The notes beneath the pieces are model-generated. The model did no database searches and was not told where the DNA came from. It saw only the letters and a list, made by a program, of their open reading frames with translations. From Aureimonas sp. AU12 (GTDB lineage Bacteria; Pseudomonadota; Alphaproteobacteria; Rhizobiales; Rhizobiaceae), in assembly GCF_001463705.1 (NCBI RefSeq), contig NZ_BBWH01000001.1, forward strand, positions 1-64,000: a stretch of DNA of 64,000 bases, in the 5' to 3' direction. Below are positions 33,599 to 43,382 of the stretch, piece after piece (the first letter of the stretch is position 1; the number at the start of each line of letters is the position of its first letter). Made by a program: the position numbers and the translations under genes.

Positions 33599-36118
33599 TT
33601 GCCGACATTTTCGCAAAGCCTGGAGAAGTCGCTCCATCAGGCGCTGACCTTCGCTAACGAGCGTCACCAGGAGTTCGCCACCCTCGAGCATCTGCTTCTC
33701 GCGCTGCTCGAAGACAAGGATGCCGCGGCGGTCATGAAGGGCTGTAGCGTCGACATCGACATCCTGCGATCGTCGCTGATGGAGTATATCGACACCGAAC
33801 TCGCCAACCTCGTCACCGGAAGCGACGAGGATTCCAAACCCACGGCCGGCTTCCACCGCGTGATCCAACGCGCGGTGATTCACGTCCAGTCGTCGGGGCG
33901 CGAGGAAGTGACGGGCGCCAACGTTCTGGTCGCCATCTTCGCCGAACGCGAGAGCCACGCCGCCTTCTTCCTGCAGGAGCAGGAGATGACGCGCTACGAC
34001 GCCGTGAACTTCATTTCCCATGGAATTTCCAAGCGCCCGGGGGCTTCTGAAGGCCGTACCGTGCGCGGAGCGGAGGATGAGCAGTCGGTCATGGGTAACG
34101 AAGAGGACGGGCGCCGCAAGACGGCGCAGGATGCCCTGACGGCCTACTGCGTCAATCTGAACGAGAAAGCCAAGAACGGCCGGATCGATCCGTTGATCGG
34201 TCGCGCCACGGAGATCAACCGGACCATCCAGGTCCTGTGCCGTCGCTCGAAGAACAACCCGCTCTACGTGGGCGATCCCGGCGTCGGCAAGACGGCGATC
34301 GCCGAAGGTTTGGCGAAGCGCATCGTCGAGGGCGACGTGCCTGAGGTTCTCGCTGACGCGACGATCTTCTCGCTCGACATGGGCACGCTGCTCGCCGGCA
34401 CGCGCTATCGTGGTGATTTTGAGGAGCGCCTAAAGCAGGTCGTCAAGGAGCTCGAGGAGTATCCGGGCGCCGTCCTCTTCATCGACGAGATCCACACGGT
34501 GATCGGCGCCGGCGCTACGTCGGGTGGCGCGATGGACGCGTCGAACCTCCTGAAGCCCGCGCTGTCGTCTGGCGCGATCCGCTGCATCGGTTCGACGACC
34601 TACAAGGAGTATCGCCAGTTCTTCGAAAAGGACCGGGCGCTCGTGCGTCGGTTCCAGAAGATCGACGTCGCCGAGCCGACGATCGAGGATGCGATCGCGA
34701 TCCTGCGTGGGTTGAAGCCTTATTTCGAGGACTTCCATCACGTGAAGTACTCGAACGATGCGATCAAGTCGGCCGTCGAACTCTCGGCGCGCTACATCAA
34801 CGACCGCAAGCTGCCGGACAAGGCGATCGACGTGATCGACGAGACCGGCGCTTCGCAGATGCTGCTGCCCGAAGCCAAGCGGAAGAAGAGCATCGGCGTG
34901 AAGGAGATCGAGGCGACCGTCGCGACGATGGCGCGCATTCCCCCGAAATCGGTGTCCAAGGACGATGCTGAAGTCCTGTCGCATCTGAGCGAGCAGCTCA
35001 AGCGCGTCGTCTACGGTCAGGATGCGGCGATCGAGAACCTGACCACCGCGATCAAGCTGGCACGGGCGGGCCTGCGCGAACCCGAGAAGCCGATCGGCTC
35101 CTACCTGTTCTCCGGCCCCACCGGTGTCGGCAAGACGGAGGTGGCCAAGCAATTGGCCTCGGCGCTCGGCATCGAGCTGCTGCGGTTCGACATGTCGGAA
35201 TACATGGAGCGCCACACCGTCTCGCGGCTGATCGGCGCCCCTCCCGGCTATGTCGGCTTCGACCAGGGTGGCCTTTTGACCGACGGGGTCGATCAGCATC
35301 CGCACTGCGTGCTGCTGCTCGACGAGATCGAGAAGGCGCATCCCGACCTGTTCAACATCCTTCTGCAGGTGATGGACCATGGGAAGCTGACGGATCACAA
35401 CGGCAAGAAGATCGACTTTCGCAACGTGATCCTGATCATGACGACCAATGCGGGCGCGTCCGAGGCGCAGAAGGCCGCGATCGGGTTCGGCTCGTCGCGG
35501 CGCACGGGTGACGAGGCGGAAGCGATCAACCGGCTGTTCACGCCAGAGTTCCGCAACCGCCTCGACGCGATCATTCCGTTCGGCGCGCTGCCGACGCCGG
35601 TGATCCACGAGGTCGTGCAGAAGTTCGTCATGCAGCTGGAGGCCCAGCTTTCGGAGCGCGGCGTGACCTTCGACCTGCACGAGGACGCGATCGCCTGGCT
35701 CGCGGAGAAGGGCTACGACGAGTATATGGGCGCCCGGCCTCTTGGCCGCGTCATTCAGGAGTACATCAAGAAGCCGCTCGCCGACGAGGTTCTATTCGGC
35801 AAGCTCAAGCGCGGCGGCACTGTGAAGGTCACCGTCGTGGACGACGAGACCGGCGGCAAGAAGCTGAATCTCGAGGCCATTGCCGATGAGACGCCGTTGA
35901 AGCCGCGAAAGGCGAGTGAGGCGCGGGCGCGGCGTGCGAAGGTCGACCCGAGCGGCGAGGAGATCCTCGAAGACGACGAGGACGACTTCGACGATGCGGA
36001 GGATGTCGATGAGGACGAGGAGGAGGAAGCTGCCGAGCCGGTCAGTTCCGAACCCGAGATCTCGAAGGCCGGGAAGCGCCCGGGAACGGTCCCGAAAGTT
36101 CCCCGCAAGCCGGTTTGA
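33599..36118 (+). CDS. clpA: ATP-dependent Clp protease ATPase subunit ClpA
   Basis: Unfoldase that feeds ClpP. The start is a TTG with GAGGTGA five bases upstream, giving [20 protein letters not shown] as in relatives. The 839 residues hold an N-terminal Clp repeat domain, AAA-1 with Walker A GDPGVGKT (Lys231) and AAA-2 with GPTGVGKT (Lys512). The ClpP loop region follows. After about residue 785 there is a tail of some 55 residues containing a run rich in Asp and Glu, absent from E. coli ClpA. Confidence 0.95.
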   Translation: MPTFSQSLEKSLHQALTFANERHQEFATLEHLLLALLEDKDAAAVMKGCSVDIDILRSSLMEYIDTELANLVTGSDEDSKPTAGFHRVIQRAVIHVQSSGREEVTGANVLVAIFAERESHAAFFLQEQEMTRYDAVNFISHGISKRPGASEGRTVRGAEDEQSVMGNEEDGRRKTAQDALTAYCVNLNEKAKNGRIDPLIGRATEINRTIQVLCRRSKNNPLYVGDPGVGKTAIAEGLAKRIVEGDVPEVLADATIFSLDMGTLLAGTRYRGDFEERLKQVVKELEEYPGAVLFIDEIHTVIGAGATSGGAMDASNLLKPALSSGAIRCIGSTTYKEYRQFFEKDRALVRRFQKIDVAEPTIEDAIAILRGLKPYFEDFHHVKYSNDAIKSAVELSARYINDRKLPDKAIDVIDETGASQMLLPEAKRKKSIGVKEIEATVATMARIPPKSVSKDDAEVLSHLSEQLKRVVYGQDAAIENLTTAIKLARAGLREPEKPIGSYLFSGPTGVGKTEVAKQLASALGIELLRFDMSEYMERHTVSRLIGAPPGYVGFDQGGLLTDGVDQHPHCVLLLDEIEKAHPDLFNILLQVMDHGKLTDHNGKKIDFRNVILIMTTNAGASEAQKAAIGFGSSRRTGDEAEAINRLFTPEFRNRLDAIIPFGALPTPVIHEVVQKFVMQLEAQLSERGVTFDLHEDAIAWLAEKGYDEYMGARPLGRVIQEYIKKPLADEVLFGKLKRGGTVKVTVVDDETGGKKLNLEAIADETPLKPRKASEARARRAKVDPSGEEILEDDEDDFDDAEDVDEDEEEEAAEPVSSEPEISKAGKRPGTVPKVPRKPV

Positions 36119-36131
36119 TCGTCTAGGAAGA

Positions 36132-36156
36132 GGCCGCCCCACCGGGCGGCCTTTTT
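36132..36156 (+). terminator. Rho-independent terminator after clpA
   Basis: GGCCGCCC (36132-36139), loop CACC and GGGCGGCC (36144-36151) form a perfect 8-bp stem followed by five T. Confidence 0.88.
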
Positions 36157-36201
36157 CTTGGGGCGTTACGAGCGCCCGTCCAGCGGACCGCGAGATCGGA
36201 T

Positions 36202-36942
36202 ATGGATGCGTCATCTCCCGTTGCCGATGAAACGGCATCGGCTTGGGTTCTCAAGGGTATGCGAGGTGTCCTCAGCGCTCCCGCCCTGATTCTCGTCACC
36301 GCCCATCTCGGCTTCGCCGGCCTCGCGCGGGAAGCAGGCATCGGCTGGTTCGAAGCCTCGTTCATGGTGTTCACCATCTGGGCGCTGCCGGCCAACATCA
36401 TCCTTTTGGGATCGATCACGGCCGGCCTGTCCCTCGCGGCGACGGCTCTCGCCGTCGGGCTCTCCTCGCTGCGACTGATGCCGATGGTGATCGCGCTGCT
36501 TCCCGAATTGCGGGGGCCGGGCACCCGCAAGCGCACGCTTCTGGTGCTTTCCCATTTCATTGCGATCACCGCCTGGGTGGTCTCGATGGAACGTCTGCCG
36601 ACGGTCCCACGCGAGCACCGCACGCATTTCTTTGCCGGGTTCGCGGTGACGCTTTGCACGATGAACACGCTGGCGGTGGCCATCGCCTTCAATTTGATGG
36701 GGCAGTTGCCGGCGCTCGCAACAGGCGCTCTCGCGTTCCTGACCCCAGTCTACTTCCTCACCTCGTTGTACGGCTCGGCTCGCGAACTCTCCGGCAAGCT
36801 TGCTCTCCTCACTGGCATGCTTGCCATTCCGCCGGCCAACTGGCTCGCGCCGGAGTTCGACATCTTGATTGCCGGCATCGTAGGCGGGTTCGTCGCCTTC
36901 GCCTGTGGGCGCTTCATCGACGCCCGGCGGGCAGGCGCATGA
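36202..36942 (+). CDS. azlC: AzlC-family branched-chain amino acid exporter, large subunit
   Basis: Inner-membrane permease expected to export branched-chain or related amino acids with AzlD. The 246-residue product has six or more hydrophobic segments: GFAGLAREAGIGWFEASFMVF carries the AzlC-like LAREAG motif, and RLMPMVIALLPELRG and the hydrophobic LTPVYFLTSLYG segment follow. The stop overlaps azlD (ATGA). Substrate unproven. Confidence 0.85.
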   Translation: MDASSPVADETASAWVLKGMRGVLSAPALILVTAHLGFAGLAREAGIGWFEASFMVFTIWALPANIILLGSITAGLSLAATALAVGLSSLRLMPMVIALLPELRGPGTRKRTLLVLSHFIAITAWVVSMERLPTVPREHRTHFFAGFAVTLCTMNTLAVAIAFNLMGQLPALATGALAFLTPVYFLTSLYGSARELSGKLALLTGMLAIPPANWLAPEFDILIAGIVGGFVAFACGRFIDARRAGA

Positions 36943-37304
36943 CGGGCTTTGGCTACGACGCCATCGCCGCCGACTGGTGGCCCTTCGTCTTCATCCTCCT
37001 CGCCGGCTGGTTGCCAACGGATGGATGGCGATGGCTGGGTGTTCTCTCCGCCGGACGGTTCGACGAGGCGTCGACCGGGGTCGCGCTGGCCCGGACGATC
37101 GCGACGTCGCTCGTCGCCGCCGTGATTGGACGGCTGATCCTATATCCGACGGGAATGCTCGCCGACATTCCCGACGCGGTTCGCATCGGCGCCGTTATCG
37201 GCGGCTTCCTCGCCTATCTGACACTTGGTCGCCATACGCTCGTCGCGATCGCAGTGGCCGAGGTCATTCTCCTCGGCGTTCCCTGGGCGCTGGGCATCCT
37301 CTGA
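36939..37304 (+). CDS. azlD: AzlD-family transporter small subunit
   Basis: Partner of AzlC. The 121-residue product begins MTGFGYDAIAADWWPFVFIL and has about four hydrophobic segments, as AzlD proteins do. The start overlaps azlC by four bases, so production is coupled. The two genes form a small unit after the clpA terminator. Confidence 0.82.
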   Translation: MTGFGYDAIAADWWPFVFILLAGWLPTDGWRWLGVLSAGRFDEASTGVALARTIATSLVAAVIGRLILYPTGMLADIPDAVRIGAVIGGFLAYLTLGRHTLVAIAVAEVILLGVPWALGIL

Positions 37305-37343
37305 TCGAAGCGCGAGCGATCGCACCGATCCGATCCATTCCGG

Positions 37344-37766
37344 TCAGGCGAGGGCGGCTCGGATCGCGTCCGCCTGCGAGCCGAGCGTTGCAGGGTCGGC
37401 CATGGTCGAGACGTGACGGTCGAGTTCGATGCCGGCATAGCGTGGCAGCACGTGGACATGCAGGTGGAATACCGTCTGCCCCGCCGGTGCCTCGTTGAAC
37501 TGCATGATCGTCACCCCATCCGCCTCGAACGCCGTCTTCACCGCACGGGCAAGGCGCGCCGCCTCCGGCAGGATCGTGCGCAAGGTGTCGTCGCTGGCAT
37601 CGAGAACGTTGCGCGACGGCGCCTTGGGGATCACGAGACAGTGGCCTTTGGACTGGGGCATGACATCCATGATCGCCATCACCGCGTCGGTCTCGTAGAT
37701 CCTCACGCTCGGGATCTCGCCGCGCAGGATCTTCGCGAAGATGTTGGCGTCGTCATATGCGGTCAT
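37344..37766 (-). CDS. HIT-family nucleotide hydrolase/transferase
   Basis: The 140-residue product begins MTAYDDANIFAKILRGEIPS and carries the histidine triad as HLHVHVLPR near residue 100, the nucleotide-phosphate site typical of Hint/HinT-like proteins that hydrolyse adenosine phosphoramidates. It is the last gene of the leftward group ridA-GDPD-acyltransferase-HIT. Confidence 0.93.
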   Translation of the reverse strand: MTAYDDANIFAKILRGEIPSVRIYETDAVMAIMDVMPQSKGHCLVIPKAPSRNVLDASDDTLRTILPEAARLARAVKTAFEADGVTIMQFNEAPAGQTVFHLHVHVLPRYAGIELDRHVSTMADPATLGSQADAIRAALA

Positions 37767-37835
37767 CGTCTGATTCCAGGCTCGGGCGCCGACGCAGTTC
37801 GGCGCGACCGATGATAGAAGGCGTGTGGGGGCCGT

Positions 37836-39068
37836 CTAGTTCTCTTCGACCTCGCCTTGACGCTCGCCTCTTCGGAAGGGCGTGTGGTCGGCGAGGAGTT
37901 CCTGCGTGCGCTCGACCTCTCGTCGCTCGTGGTCGAGATAGTCTTCGATGGCACGACGAAGGCCGGGATGGGCGATGAAGTGCGCCGAGTGGGTCGTGAC
38001 CGGCTCGTAGCCGCGCGCCAGCTTGTGCTCGCCTTGCGCGCCGGCTTCGACCACGGCGAGGCCGTGCTCGATCGCGTAGTCGATCGCCTGATGGTAGCAG
38101 ACCTCGAAATGCAGGAACGGGTGGTCTTCCGAACACCCCCAGTAGCGCCCGAAGATGCGACCGGCGCCGACGAGGTTGAGTGCGCCGGCAATGTAACGGC
38201 CGTTCCGACGCGCCATGACGAGGACGATCGCCTCCGGCATGCGCTCGCCGAGCAAACTGAAGAACCGACGATTGAGATAGGGGCGGCCCCATTTCCGGCT
38301 GCCGGTGTCCATGTAGAAGCCGAAGAAGGCGTCCCATGCTTCGTCCGTCAGGCCAGCGCCCGTCAGCCGGTCGATGGTGATGTCGTTGGCCAGCGCCTCG
38401 CGGCGTTCCTTGCGCAGGCCCTTGCGCTTGCGCGAAGCCAGCGATTCCAAGAAGTCGTCATAGGTCGCGTAACCGCGATTGATGAAGTGGAACTGCTGGT
38501 CCGTGCGGTGCAGAAAGTCGTCGTCCTCGAGCGCCGCTAGATCACCCGGCTCCAGAAACGTCGCGTGCGCGGAGGAGATCTTCGTCTGCGCGACATAGGC
38601 CTTCGTGGCTTCCGCCATCGCCAGACGCACGGCATCCGCCGACGGGCCGGATCCGACGAGGAAGCGCGGTCCGGTGACGGGCGTGAACGGCACGGAAAGC
38701 TGAAGCTTGGGATAGTATCGCCCGCCGGCCCGCTCGAACGCGTCTGCCCAGCCGTGGTCGAAGACATATTCGCCCTGGCTGTGCCCCTTCAGATAGGCCG
38801 GAGCGACGCCGAGCAGATCGCCGCGCTCGTTTTCAAGAACGAGGTGCTGCGGCAGCCAGCCCGTGCGACCGCCGACGCAGCCGGCCTCTTCGAGCGTTCG
38901 CAGGAAGGCGTGCCGTACGAAGGGATTGGACGACAACGTCTCGTGCGTCGCCGCCAACACGTCCCAACGCCCGGCGTTGAGGTCCCCGATGTCCTCGACG
39001 ACACGGAGCGAGAGAGTGTCTTCGCTCAAAGGCACCGCCGTGTCGTCGCTGTCGCTGCTATCGTTCAT
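37836..39068 (-). CDS. FemAB/GNAT-like N-acyltransferase (COG3146, DUF482)
   Basis: The 410-residue product contains NPFVRHAFLRTLEEAGC, PQHLVLENERGDLLGVAPAYLK, KRKGLRKERREAL, and the C-terminal GRYWGCSEDHPFLHFEVCYHQAID and GAQGEHKLARGYEP. Such proteins are proposed to transfer amino acids or acyl groups to peptidoglycan-like or other acceptors; the substrate is unknown. It sits between the GDPD and HIT genes on the same strand. Confidence 0.88.
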   Translation of the reverse strand: MNDSSDSDDTAVPLSEDTLSLRVVEDIGDLNAGRWDVLAATHETLSSNPFVRHAFLRTLEEAGCVGGRTGWLPQHLVLENERGDLLGVAPAYLKGHSQGEYVFDHGWADAFERAGGRYYPKLQLSVPFTPVTGPRFLVGSGPSADAVRLAMAEATKAYVAQTKISSAHATFLEPGDLAALEDDDFLHRTDQQFHFINRGYATYDDFLESLASRKRKGLRKERREALANDITIDRLTGAGLTDEAWDAFFGFYMDTGSRKWGRPYLNRRFFSLLGERMPEAIVLVMARRNGRYIAGALNLVGAGRIFGRYWGCSEDHPFLHFEVCYHQAIDYAIEHGLAVVEAGAQGEHKLARGYEPVTTHSAHFIAHPGLRRAIEDYLDHERREVERTQELLADHTPFRRGERQGEVEEN

Positions 39069-39108
39069 CGGCTTCGAAATCCTTCTTCGAGGATCCGTCG
39101 CCCGCGTA

Positions 39109-39837
39109 TCAGGACGGCAGGAACCCCTCGAACGTCATCTGGTCGGCATAGCGTTCGCTGCGCTCGACATCGTCGGGCCGGCGAACCGTCCAGCTGATCA
39201 CCGGACGATGCCGCTCTGTCCGCACCCACTCGACGAACGGGTTCGGCAGATGGTGAACATTGTAGGACACGAACGAGCAGTGTCTCTCGAACACGACACG
39301 ATGCCGCTCCAGGATGTCGGCTCGCGTGCCCTCTGCCGTGAGACCCACCGGCACCTTGATCGGCGCCGCGCCGCTCTGCTCGATCAGCCACTCGTCGAAC
39401 GACATCAGTGCCAGCCGGCCCTCATAACCGTCGATGACCGCGGCCACGGCTTCGAGGAAGCCGCCATCGAACTCTGGAGAGATGCCCTTCAGTTCGACGA
39501 CGAGCGGCACCCGAGCGTTCACCAGCGCCAGCGCCTCACGAAGCGTCGGGATGGTTTCCTCGGTGCCACCAAGTCGCAGTTGACCGAGGTCTGTAGCGTC
39601 GAGATCGCGAACGTTGCCACTGGACGTCGTCAGACGCGACAACGACTCGTCGTGAAACACCACGGGCACGCCATCGCGCGAGAGGCGCACGTCGCATTCG
39701 ATCGCGAAGCCGCCATCGATGGCGGCGCGGAAGGCGGCGAGCGAGTTCTCGCAGACAAGACGGTTGGCGTCGTGCAGCCCGCGATGGGCGATGGGCCGCT
39801 CCCGCAGCCAGCCGATATCGGCATCGACAGAGATCAT
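39109..39837 (-). CDS. glycerophosphodiester phosphodiesterase family protein
   Basis: Hydrolyses glycerophosphodiesters to glycerol-3-phosphate and an alcohol. The 242-residue TIM-barrel starts MISVDADIGWLRERPIAHRGL; the active site is HRGLHDANRLVCENSLAAF with ENS and then ECDVRLSRDGVPVVFHDESL. The ATG at 39837 is favoured over a GTG at 39846 because GAGGTGG is ten bases before it. The upstream ridA stop lies six bases away, so the pair is an operon. Confidence 0.9.
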   Translation of the reverse strand: MISVDADIGWLRERPIAHRGLHDANRLVCENSLAAFRAAIDGGFAIECDVRLSRDGVPVVFHDESLSRLTTSSGNVRDLDATDLGQLRLGGTEETIPTLREALALVNARVPLVVELKGISPEFDGGFLEAVAAVIDGYEGRLALMSFDEWLIEQSGAAPIKVPVGLTAEGTRADILERHRVVFERHCSFVSYNVHHLPNPFVEWVRTERHRPVISWTVRRPDDVERSERYADQMTFEGFLPS

Positions 39838-39842
39838 GGACG

Positions 39843-40307
39843 TCACGCCACCTCGAACGTGGCTTCGATCTCGACCGCGGCATTCATCGGCAGGGCGGGA
39901 ACGCCGACCGCGGAGCGCGCATGACGGCCGCGTTCGCCAAGCATCTCGACGAGGAAGTCGGACGCGCCGTTGGCGACCTTGTGCTGGTCGGTGAAGGACG
40001 GGTCGCTGGCGACGAACACGGTGAGCTTCAAAAGACGGCCGATCGTCTCGAGATCGCCGAGCGCCGCCTTGGCCTGCGCCAGGATGTTGACGGCACAGAG
40101 CTTGGCGGCATGCTGGCCGTCCTCCAGCGGCACGTCGGCGCCGAGCTTGCCTGCGACCGCGATCTTGCCGCCTTCGAGCGGCAACTGGCCGGATGTCTGC
40201 AGCGTCGTGCCGAAGCGGACGAAGGGCACGTAATTGGCCGCGGGGGCAGCAGCCACCGGCAACTGGATGCCGGCAGCGGCGAGGCGGCTCTCGATCGTAT
40301 CGGTCAT
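39843..40307 (-). CDS. RidA-family enamine/imine deaminase
   Basis: Detoxifies reactive 2-aminoacrylate and related enamines. The 154-residue product begins MTDTIESRLAAAGIQLP and has the RidA pattern RFGTTLQTSGQLP, AVNILAQAKAALGDLE and the C-terminal VGVPALPMNAAVEIEATFEV with the conserved AVEIEA. It is the first gene of the leftward cluster. Confidence 0.9.
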   Translation of the reverse strand: MTDTIESRLAAAGIQLPVAAAPAANYVPFVRFGTTLQTSGQLPLEGGKIAVAGKLGADVPLEDGQHAAKLCAVNILAQAKAALGDLETIGRLLKLTVFVASDPSFTDQHKVANGASDFLVEMLGERGRHARSAVGVPALPMNAAVEIEATFEVA

Positions 40308-40411
40308 GACGGGTCCTGGAACTTCTGGATCGGATCGAAGACGGCTAGCAGCTTTTTCGCTATGCTTCGATCCCGGACGAAACGAGAATTGACCAGAAAG
40401 TTGCCCCGACG

Positions 40412-41215
40412 ATGCTCCTACGCCTGTCCGTCGCCGCCGTCGGCATCGTGGCCGCTTCGGCCGGCTCGTCCTTCGCGGCCGGGCTGGTGCCGCACGAGGC
40501 GGTCTACGAATTGAAGCTGGCGTCCCAGCCCGAAACGATCGCCTCAGTTGACGCGCGCATTGCGTTGCAGCTCAAGCCTGATGGCTGCGAAGGGCTCTCC
40601 CTGGACTATCGCTTCGTCGCGCGGTTTCATCAGAGCGACGAGATCACGGTGACGGACCAGCAGACGCTGTCGCGCGAAAGTCGGGTCGGGGACCGATTCG
40701 AGTTCGAGACAAAGACGCTGGTCGACGGAGCGCCGCAGGAGACGGTGAAGGGCCTGGCCGAGAACGCCGGCGGTGCCACCCGCGTCGCCTTCACCCAACC
40801 CGTGGAGCGCAAAGCCGAACTGGCGCTCTCGAACTTCCCGCTGCACCATACCAACGTGCTCATCGAGAGCGCGTTGGCGGGCAAGCGTGTCGTCGAGGCG
40901 AAGATCTTCGATGGCGACAACGAACCCGACAAGAATCTAACGACCACGGCGCTCATCGTCCCCGCCAAGACCGGCGAGGCGAACGAGCCCAATGTCGCGA
41001 TCCGTGACCGCGTTGTCGGCCTTCGCTCGTGGCGCGTTACCGAATCGTATTTCAACGACGACAGCAACGGCGATGGTCTGCCCATCTTCGAGACCCGCTA
41101 TCGGCTCTATGAGAACGGCGTGACCGACGAACTCTACATGGACTTCGGCGACTATGCGCTGGCCGGCAAGCTCGGACGCCTGGAGTATCTTCCCGACGCC
41201 GCCTGCACCCGATGA
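40412..41215 (+). CDS. eipB: periplasmic cell-envelope integrity protein EipB (DUF1849)
   Basis: In Brucella, EipB is a periplasmic beta-spiral protein needed for envelope stability. The 267-residue product has a signal peptide (ending near SSFAA, residue 23), the pattern LVPHEAVYELKL, and SYFNDDSNGDGLPIFETRYRLYENGVTDELYMDFGDY (given in part). Cys59 (DGCEG) and Cys265 near the C-terminus match the two cysteines that form a disulfide in Brucella EipB. The function here is inferred from that homology. Confidence 0.9.
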   Translation: MLLRLSVAAVGIVAASAGSSFAAGLVPHEAVYELKLASQPETIASVDARIALQLKPDGCEGLSLDYRFVARFHQSDEITVTDQQTLSRESRVGDRFEFETKTLVDGAPQETVKGLAENAGGATRVAFTQPVERKAELALSNFPLHHTNVLIESALAGKRVVEAKIFDGDNEPDKNLTTTALIVPAKTGEANEPNVAIRDRVVGLRSWRVTESYFNDDSNGDGLPIFETRYRLYENGVTDELYMDFGDYALAGKLGRLEYLPDAACTR

Positions 41216-41372
41216 TCGGCGAACTTGGCTTGCGGCCGGAGGGAATGCCGACTAGTTAAAGCGCTGGGCGTCTCGCTTGCCGAAATCGGGCAGGTGGTGT
41301 ATGCGCGCCCTCATTCCACACACGGAAGCCGGGATCGATCAAACCGCATGCGGTCCTTCGAACCCACCGGTG

Positions 41373-41390
41373 GCAGTCCGCCCGGACTGC
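41373..41390 (+). repeat. hairpin in the rpsB leader
   Basis: GCAGTCCG (41373-41380) and CGGACTGC (41383-41390) form a perfect inverted repeat, roughly 40 bases before rpsB. The 216-base gap between eipB and rpsB holds no other gene; I found no consensus promoter in it. Confidence 0.5.
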
Positions 41391-41431
41391 TTCGTTCCGT
41401 GGAGGCATAACCGGTATAAGGACGAACAACG

Positions 41432-42229
41432 ATGGCTCTGCCAGACTATTCCATGCGCCAGCTGCTCGAGGCGGGTGTCCACTTCGGCCACCAGACTCAC
41501 CGCTGGAACCCGAAGATGGCGCCGTTCATCTTCGGCGCTCGCAACAACATCCACATCATCGATCTCGCGCAGACCGTGCCGCTGCTGCACACCGCGCTTC
41601 AGGCGGTGTCGGACTCGGTCGCTCGCGGCGGTCGCGTTCTCTTCGTCGGCACCAAGCGCCAGGCGTCCGAGATCATCGCCGATGCGGCGAACCGCTCGGC
41701 CCAGTACTACGTCAACGCCCGCTGGCTCGGCGGCATGCTGACGAACTGGAAGACGATCTCGAATTCGATCCAGCGTCTTCGCAAGCTCGATGAACTCCTG
41801 GCAGGCGAAGCTTCCGGCTTCACCAAGAAGGAGCGCCTGACCCTGCAGCGCGAGCGCGACAAGCTCGACCGCGCGCTCGGCGGCATCAAGGACATGGGCG
41901 GCGTGCCGGACATGATCTTTATCATCGATACCAACAAGGAAGCGATCGCGATCGAAGAGGCCAAGCGCCTCGGCATCCCGGTCGTCGCCGTGGTCGATTC
42001 GAACTGCGATCCGTCCTCGATCAACTACCCGATCCCGGGCAACGACGACGCGGCTCGCGCGATCTCGCTCTACTGCGACCTCATCGCCCGTGCGGCGGTC
42101 GACGGCATTGCGCGTCAGCAGGGTTCGATGGGCGTCGACATCGGCGCGATGGAAGAGGCTCCGATCGAGCCCGCGCTCGAAGAGGCCGCTCCGGTCGCCG
42201 ACGAGCAGGCCGCTCCGGCCGCCGCCTAA
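41432..42229 (+). CDS. rpsB: 30S ribosomal protein S2
   Basis: Last small-subunit protein to assemble. The 265-residue product has [22 protein letters not shown], the [13 protein letters not shown] signature and [23 protein letters not shown]. The C-terminus is an acidic, Ala/Pro-rich tail ([19 protein letters not shown]) after the conserved domain. It is followed by the attenuator and tsf. Confidence 0.97.
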   Translation: MALPDYSMRQLLEAGVHFGHQTHRWNPKMAPFIFGARNNIHIIDLAQTVPLLHTALQAVSDSVARGGRVLFVGTKRQASEIIADAANRSAQYYVNARWLGGMLTNWKTISNSIQRLRKLDELLAGEASGFTKKERLTLQRERDKLDRALGGIKDMGGVPDMIFIIDTNKEAIAIEEAKRLGIPVVAVVDSNCDPSSINYPIPGNDDAARAISLYCDLIARAAVDGIARQQGSMGVDIGAMEEAPIEPALEEAAPVADEQAAPAAA

Positions 42230-42256
42230 GCCACCTTCGGCAATCCCGTGAGACCC

Positions 42257-42280
42257 GTGACGGCGTCAACGCGCCGTCAC
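42257..42280 (+). repeat. 9-bp hairpin in the rpsB-tsf spacer
   Basis: GTGACGGCG (42257-42265), loop TCAACG, CGCCGTCAC (42272-42280): perfect. It lies directly before the attenuator-like hairpin. Confidence 0.6.
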
Positions 42281-42286
42281 ACGATC

Positions 42287-42326
42287 GGCGCACCCTTTCC
42301 ACTGGAACTGGTGCGCCCAATTTTTT
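42287..42326 (+). terminator. rpsB-tsf attenuator (Rho-independent)
   Basis: GGCGCACC (42287-42294) pairs with GGTGCGCC (42310-42317); the loop contains a second TTCC/GGAA stem. CAA and six T follow (42321-42326). It would stop part of the rpsB transcripts and lower tsf expression. Confidence 0.8.
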
Positions 42327-42346
42327 GTGAGACAGAGGCCAACTCC

Positions 42347-43276
42347 ATGACGACGATCTCCGCTTCGATGGTGAAGGATCTGCGCGAGAAGACCGGCGCA
42401 GGCATGATGGACTGCAAGACCGCGCTGGCCGCGACGGACGGCGATATGGAAGCCGCCATCGACTGGCTGCGTGCCAAGGGCATCGCAAAAGCCGACAAGA
42501 AGTCGGGCCGTACCGCTGCCGAAGGCCTCGTCGGCGCCGCCTCGGCCGAGAACAAGGCCGTGCTGGTCGAAGTGAACTCCGAGACCGACTTCGTCGCACG
42601 CAACGACGCGTTCCAGACGCTCGTGCGCAACGTCGCCGGCGTCGCATTGACGACCGACGGCACGCTCGACGCGGTTGCCGCCGCAGCCTATCCGGGTTCG
42701 GAGAAGAACGTCTCGGACACGATCAAGGACACGATTGCGACGATCGGCGAGAACATGAGCCTGCGCCGCGTGACGCAGCTTTCGGTGTCGAACGGCGTCG
42801 TGGCGACCTACATCCATAACCAGGTCGCCGAAGGTCTCGGCAAGCTGGGCGTGCTCGTGGCCATCGAGTCCGAGGGCGACAAGGCCGCGCTGACCGCCTT
42901 CGGCCGTCAGGTCGCCATGCACGTCGCCGCGACGAACCCGCTGGCACTGACCGACGGCGAGATCGACGCCACGACGGTCGAGCGCGAGAAGGCCGTGTTC
43001 TCCGAGCAGGCCCGGCAGTCGGGCAAGCCGGAGAGCATCATCGAGAAGATGGTCGAGGGGCGCATGCGCAAGTTCTACGAGGAGGTCGTCCTCCTGAAGC
43101 AGAACTTCGTCATCAACCCCGATCTGACCGTCGAGAAGGCGCTCGAGGCCGGCGCGAAGGATTTCGGCGCATCCGCCAAGATCGTCGGCTTCGTGCGCGT
43201 GGCGCTGGGCGAAGGCATCGAGCGCGAGCAGAGCGATTTCGCGGCCGACGTCGCGGCGGCTGCCGGCAAGAAGTAA
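42347..43276 (+). CDS. tsf: translation elongation factor Ts
   Basis: Exchanges GDP for GTP on EF-Tu. The start is the ATG at 42347 ([19 protein letters not shown]), giving 309 residues; an in-frame upstream extension covers the attenuator and was rejected. The signature [11 protein letters not shown] near residue 20 and [16 protein letters not shown], plus [11 protein letters not shown], are typical. The tail AAAGKK ends the protein. Confidence 0.97.
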   Translation: MTTISASMVKDLREKTGAGMMDCKTALAATDGDMEAAIDWLRAKGIAKADKKSGRTAAEGLVGAASAENKAVLVEVNSETDFVARNDAFQTLVRNVAGVALTTDGTLDAVAAAAYPGSEKNVSDTIKDTIATIGENMSLRRVTQLSVSNGVVATYIHNQVAEGLGKLGVLVAIESEGDKAALTAFGRQVAMHVAATNPLALTDGEIDATTVEREKAVFSEQARQSGKPESIIEKMVEGRMRKFYEEVVLLKQNFVINPDLTVEKALEAGAKDFGASAKIVGFVRVALGEGIEREQSDFAADVAAAAGKK

Positions 43277-43311
43277 GCGTCGGCCTCCGTCGAACGCAAA
43301 CTGCATGTTGA

Positions 43312-43346
43312 AGGAGGGCGTTCGCTTGAGAAGCGAGCGCCCTTCC
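43312..43346 (+). repeat. long imperfect hairpin between tsf and pyrH
   Basis: The arms around the GAG loop at 43328-43330 pair over about 15 positions with two G-T wobbles (GGAGGGCGTTCGCTT against AAGCGAGCGCCCTTCC). No T-run follows, so it may act on mRNA stability. Confidence 0.5.
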
Positions 43347-43382
43347 TGTATCGCAGGCCGGCATCAAGATTGGGAACATCGC

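Noticed and set aside
41216-41431. promoter for rpsB (TTGCGG followed 17 bases later by TAGTTA)
   Set aside because: Both hexamers are poor matches, so the pair could be chance.
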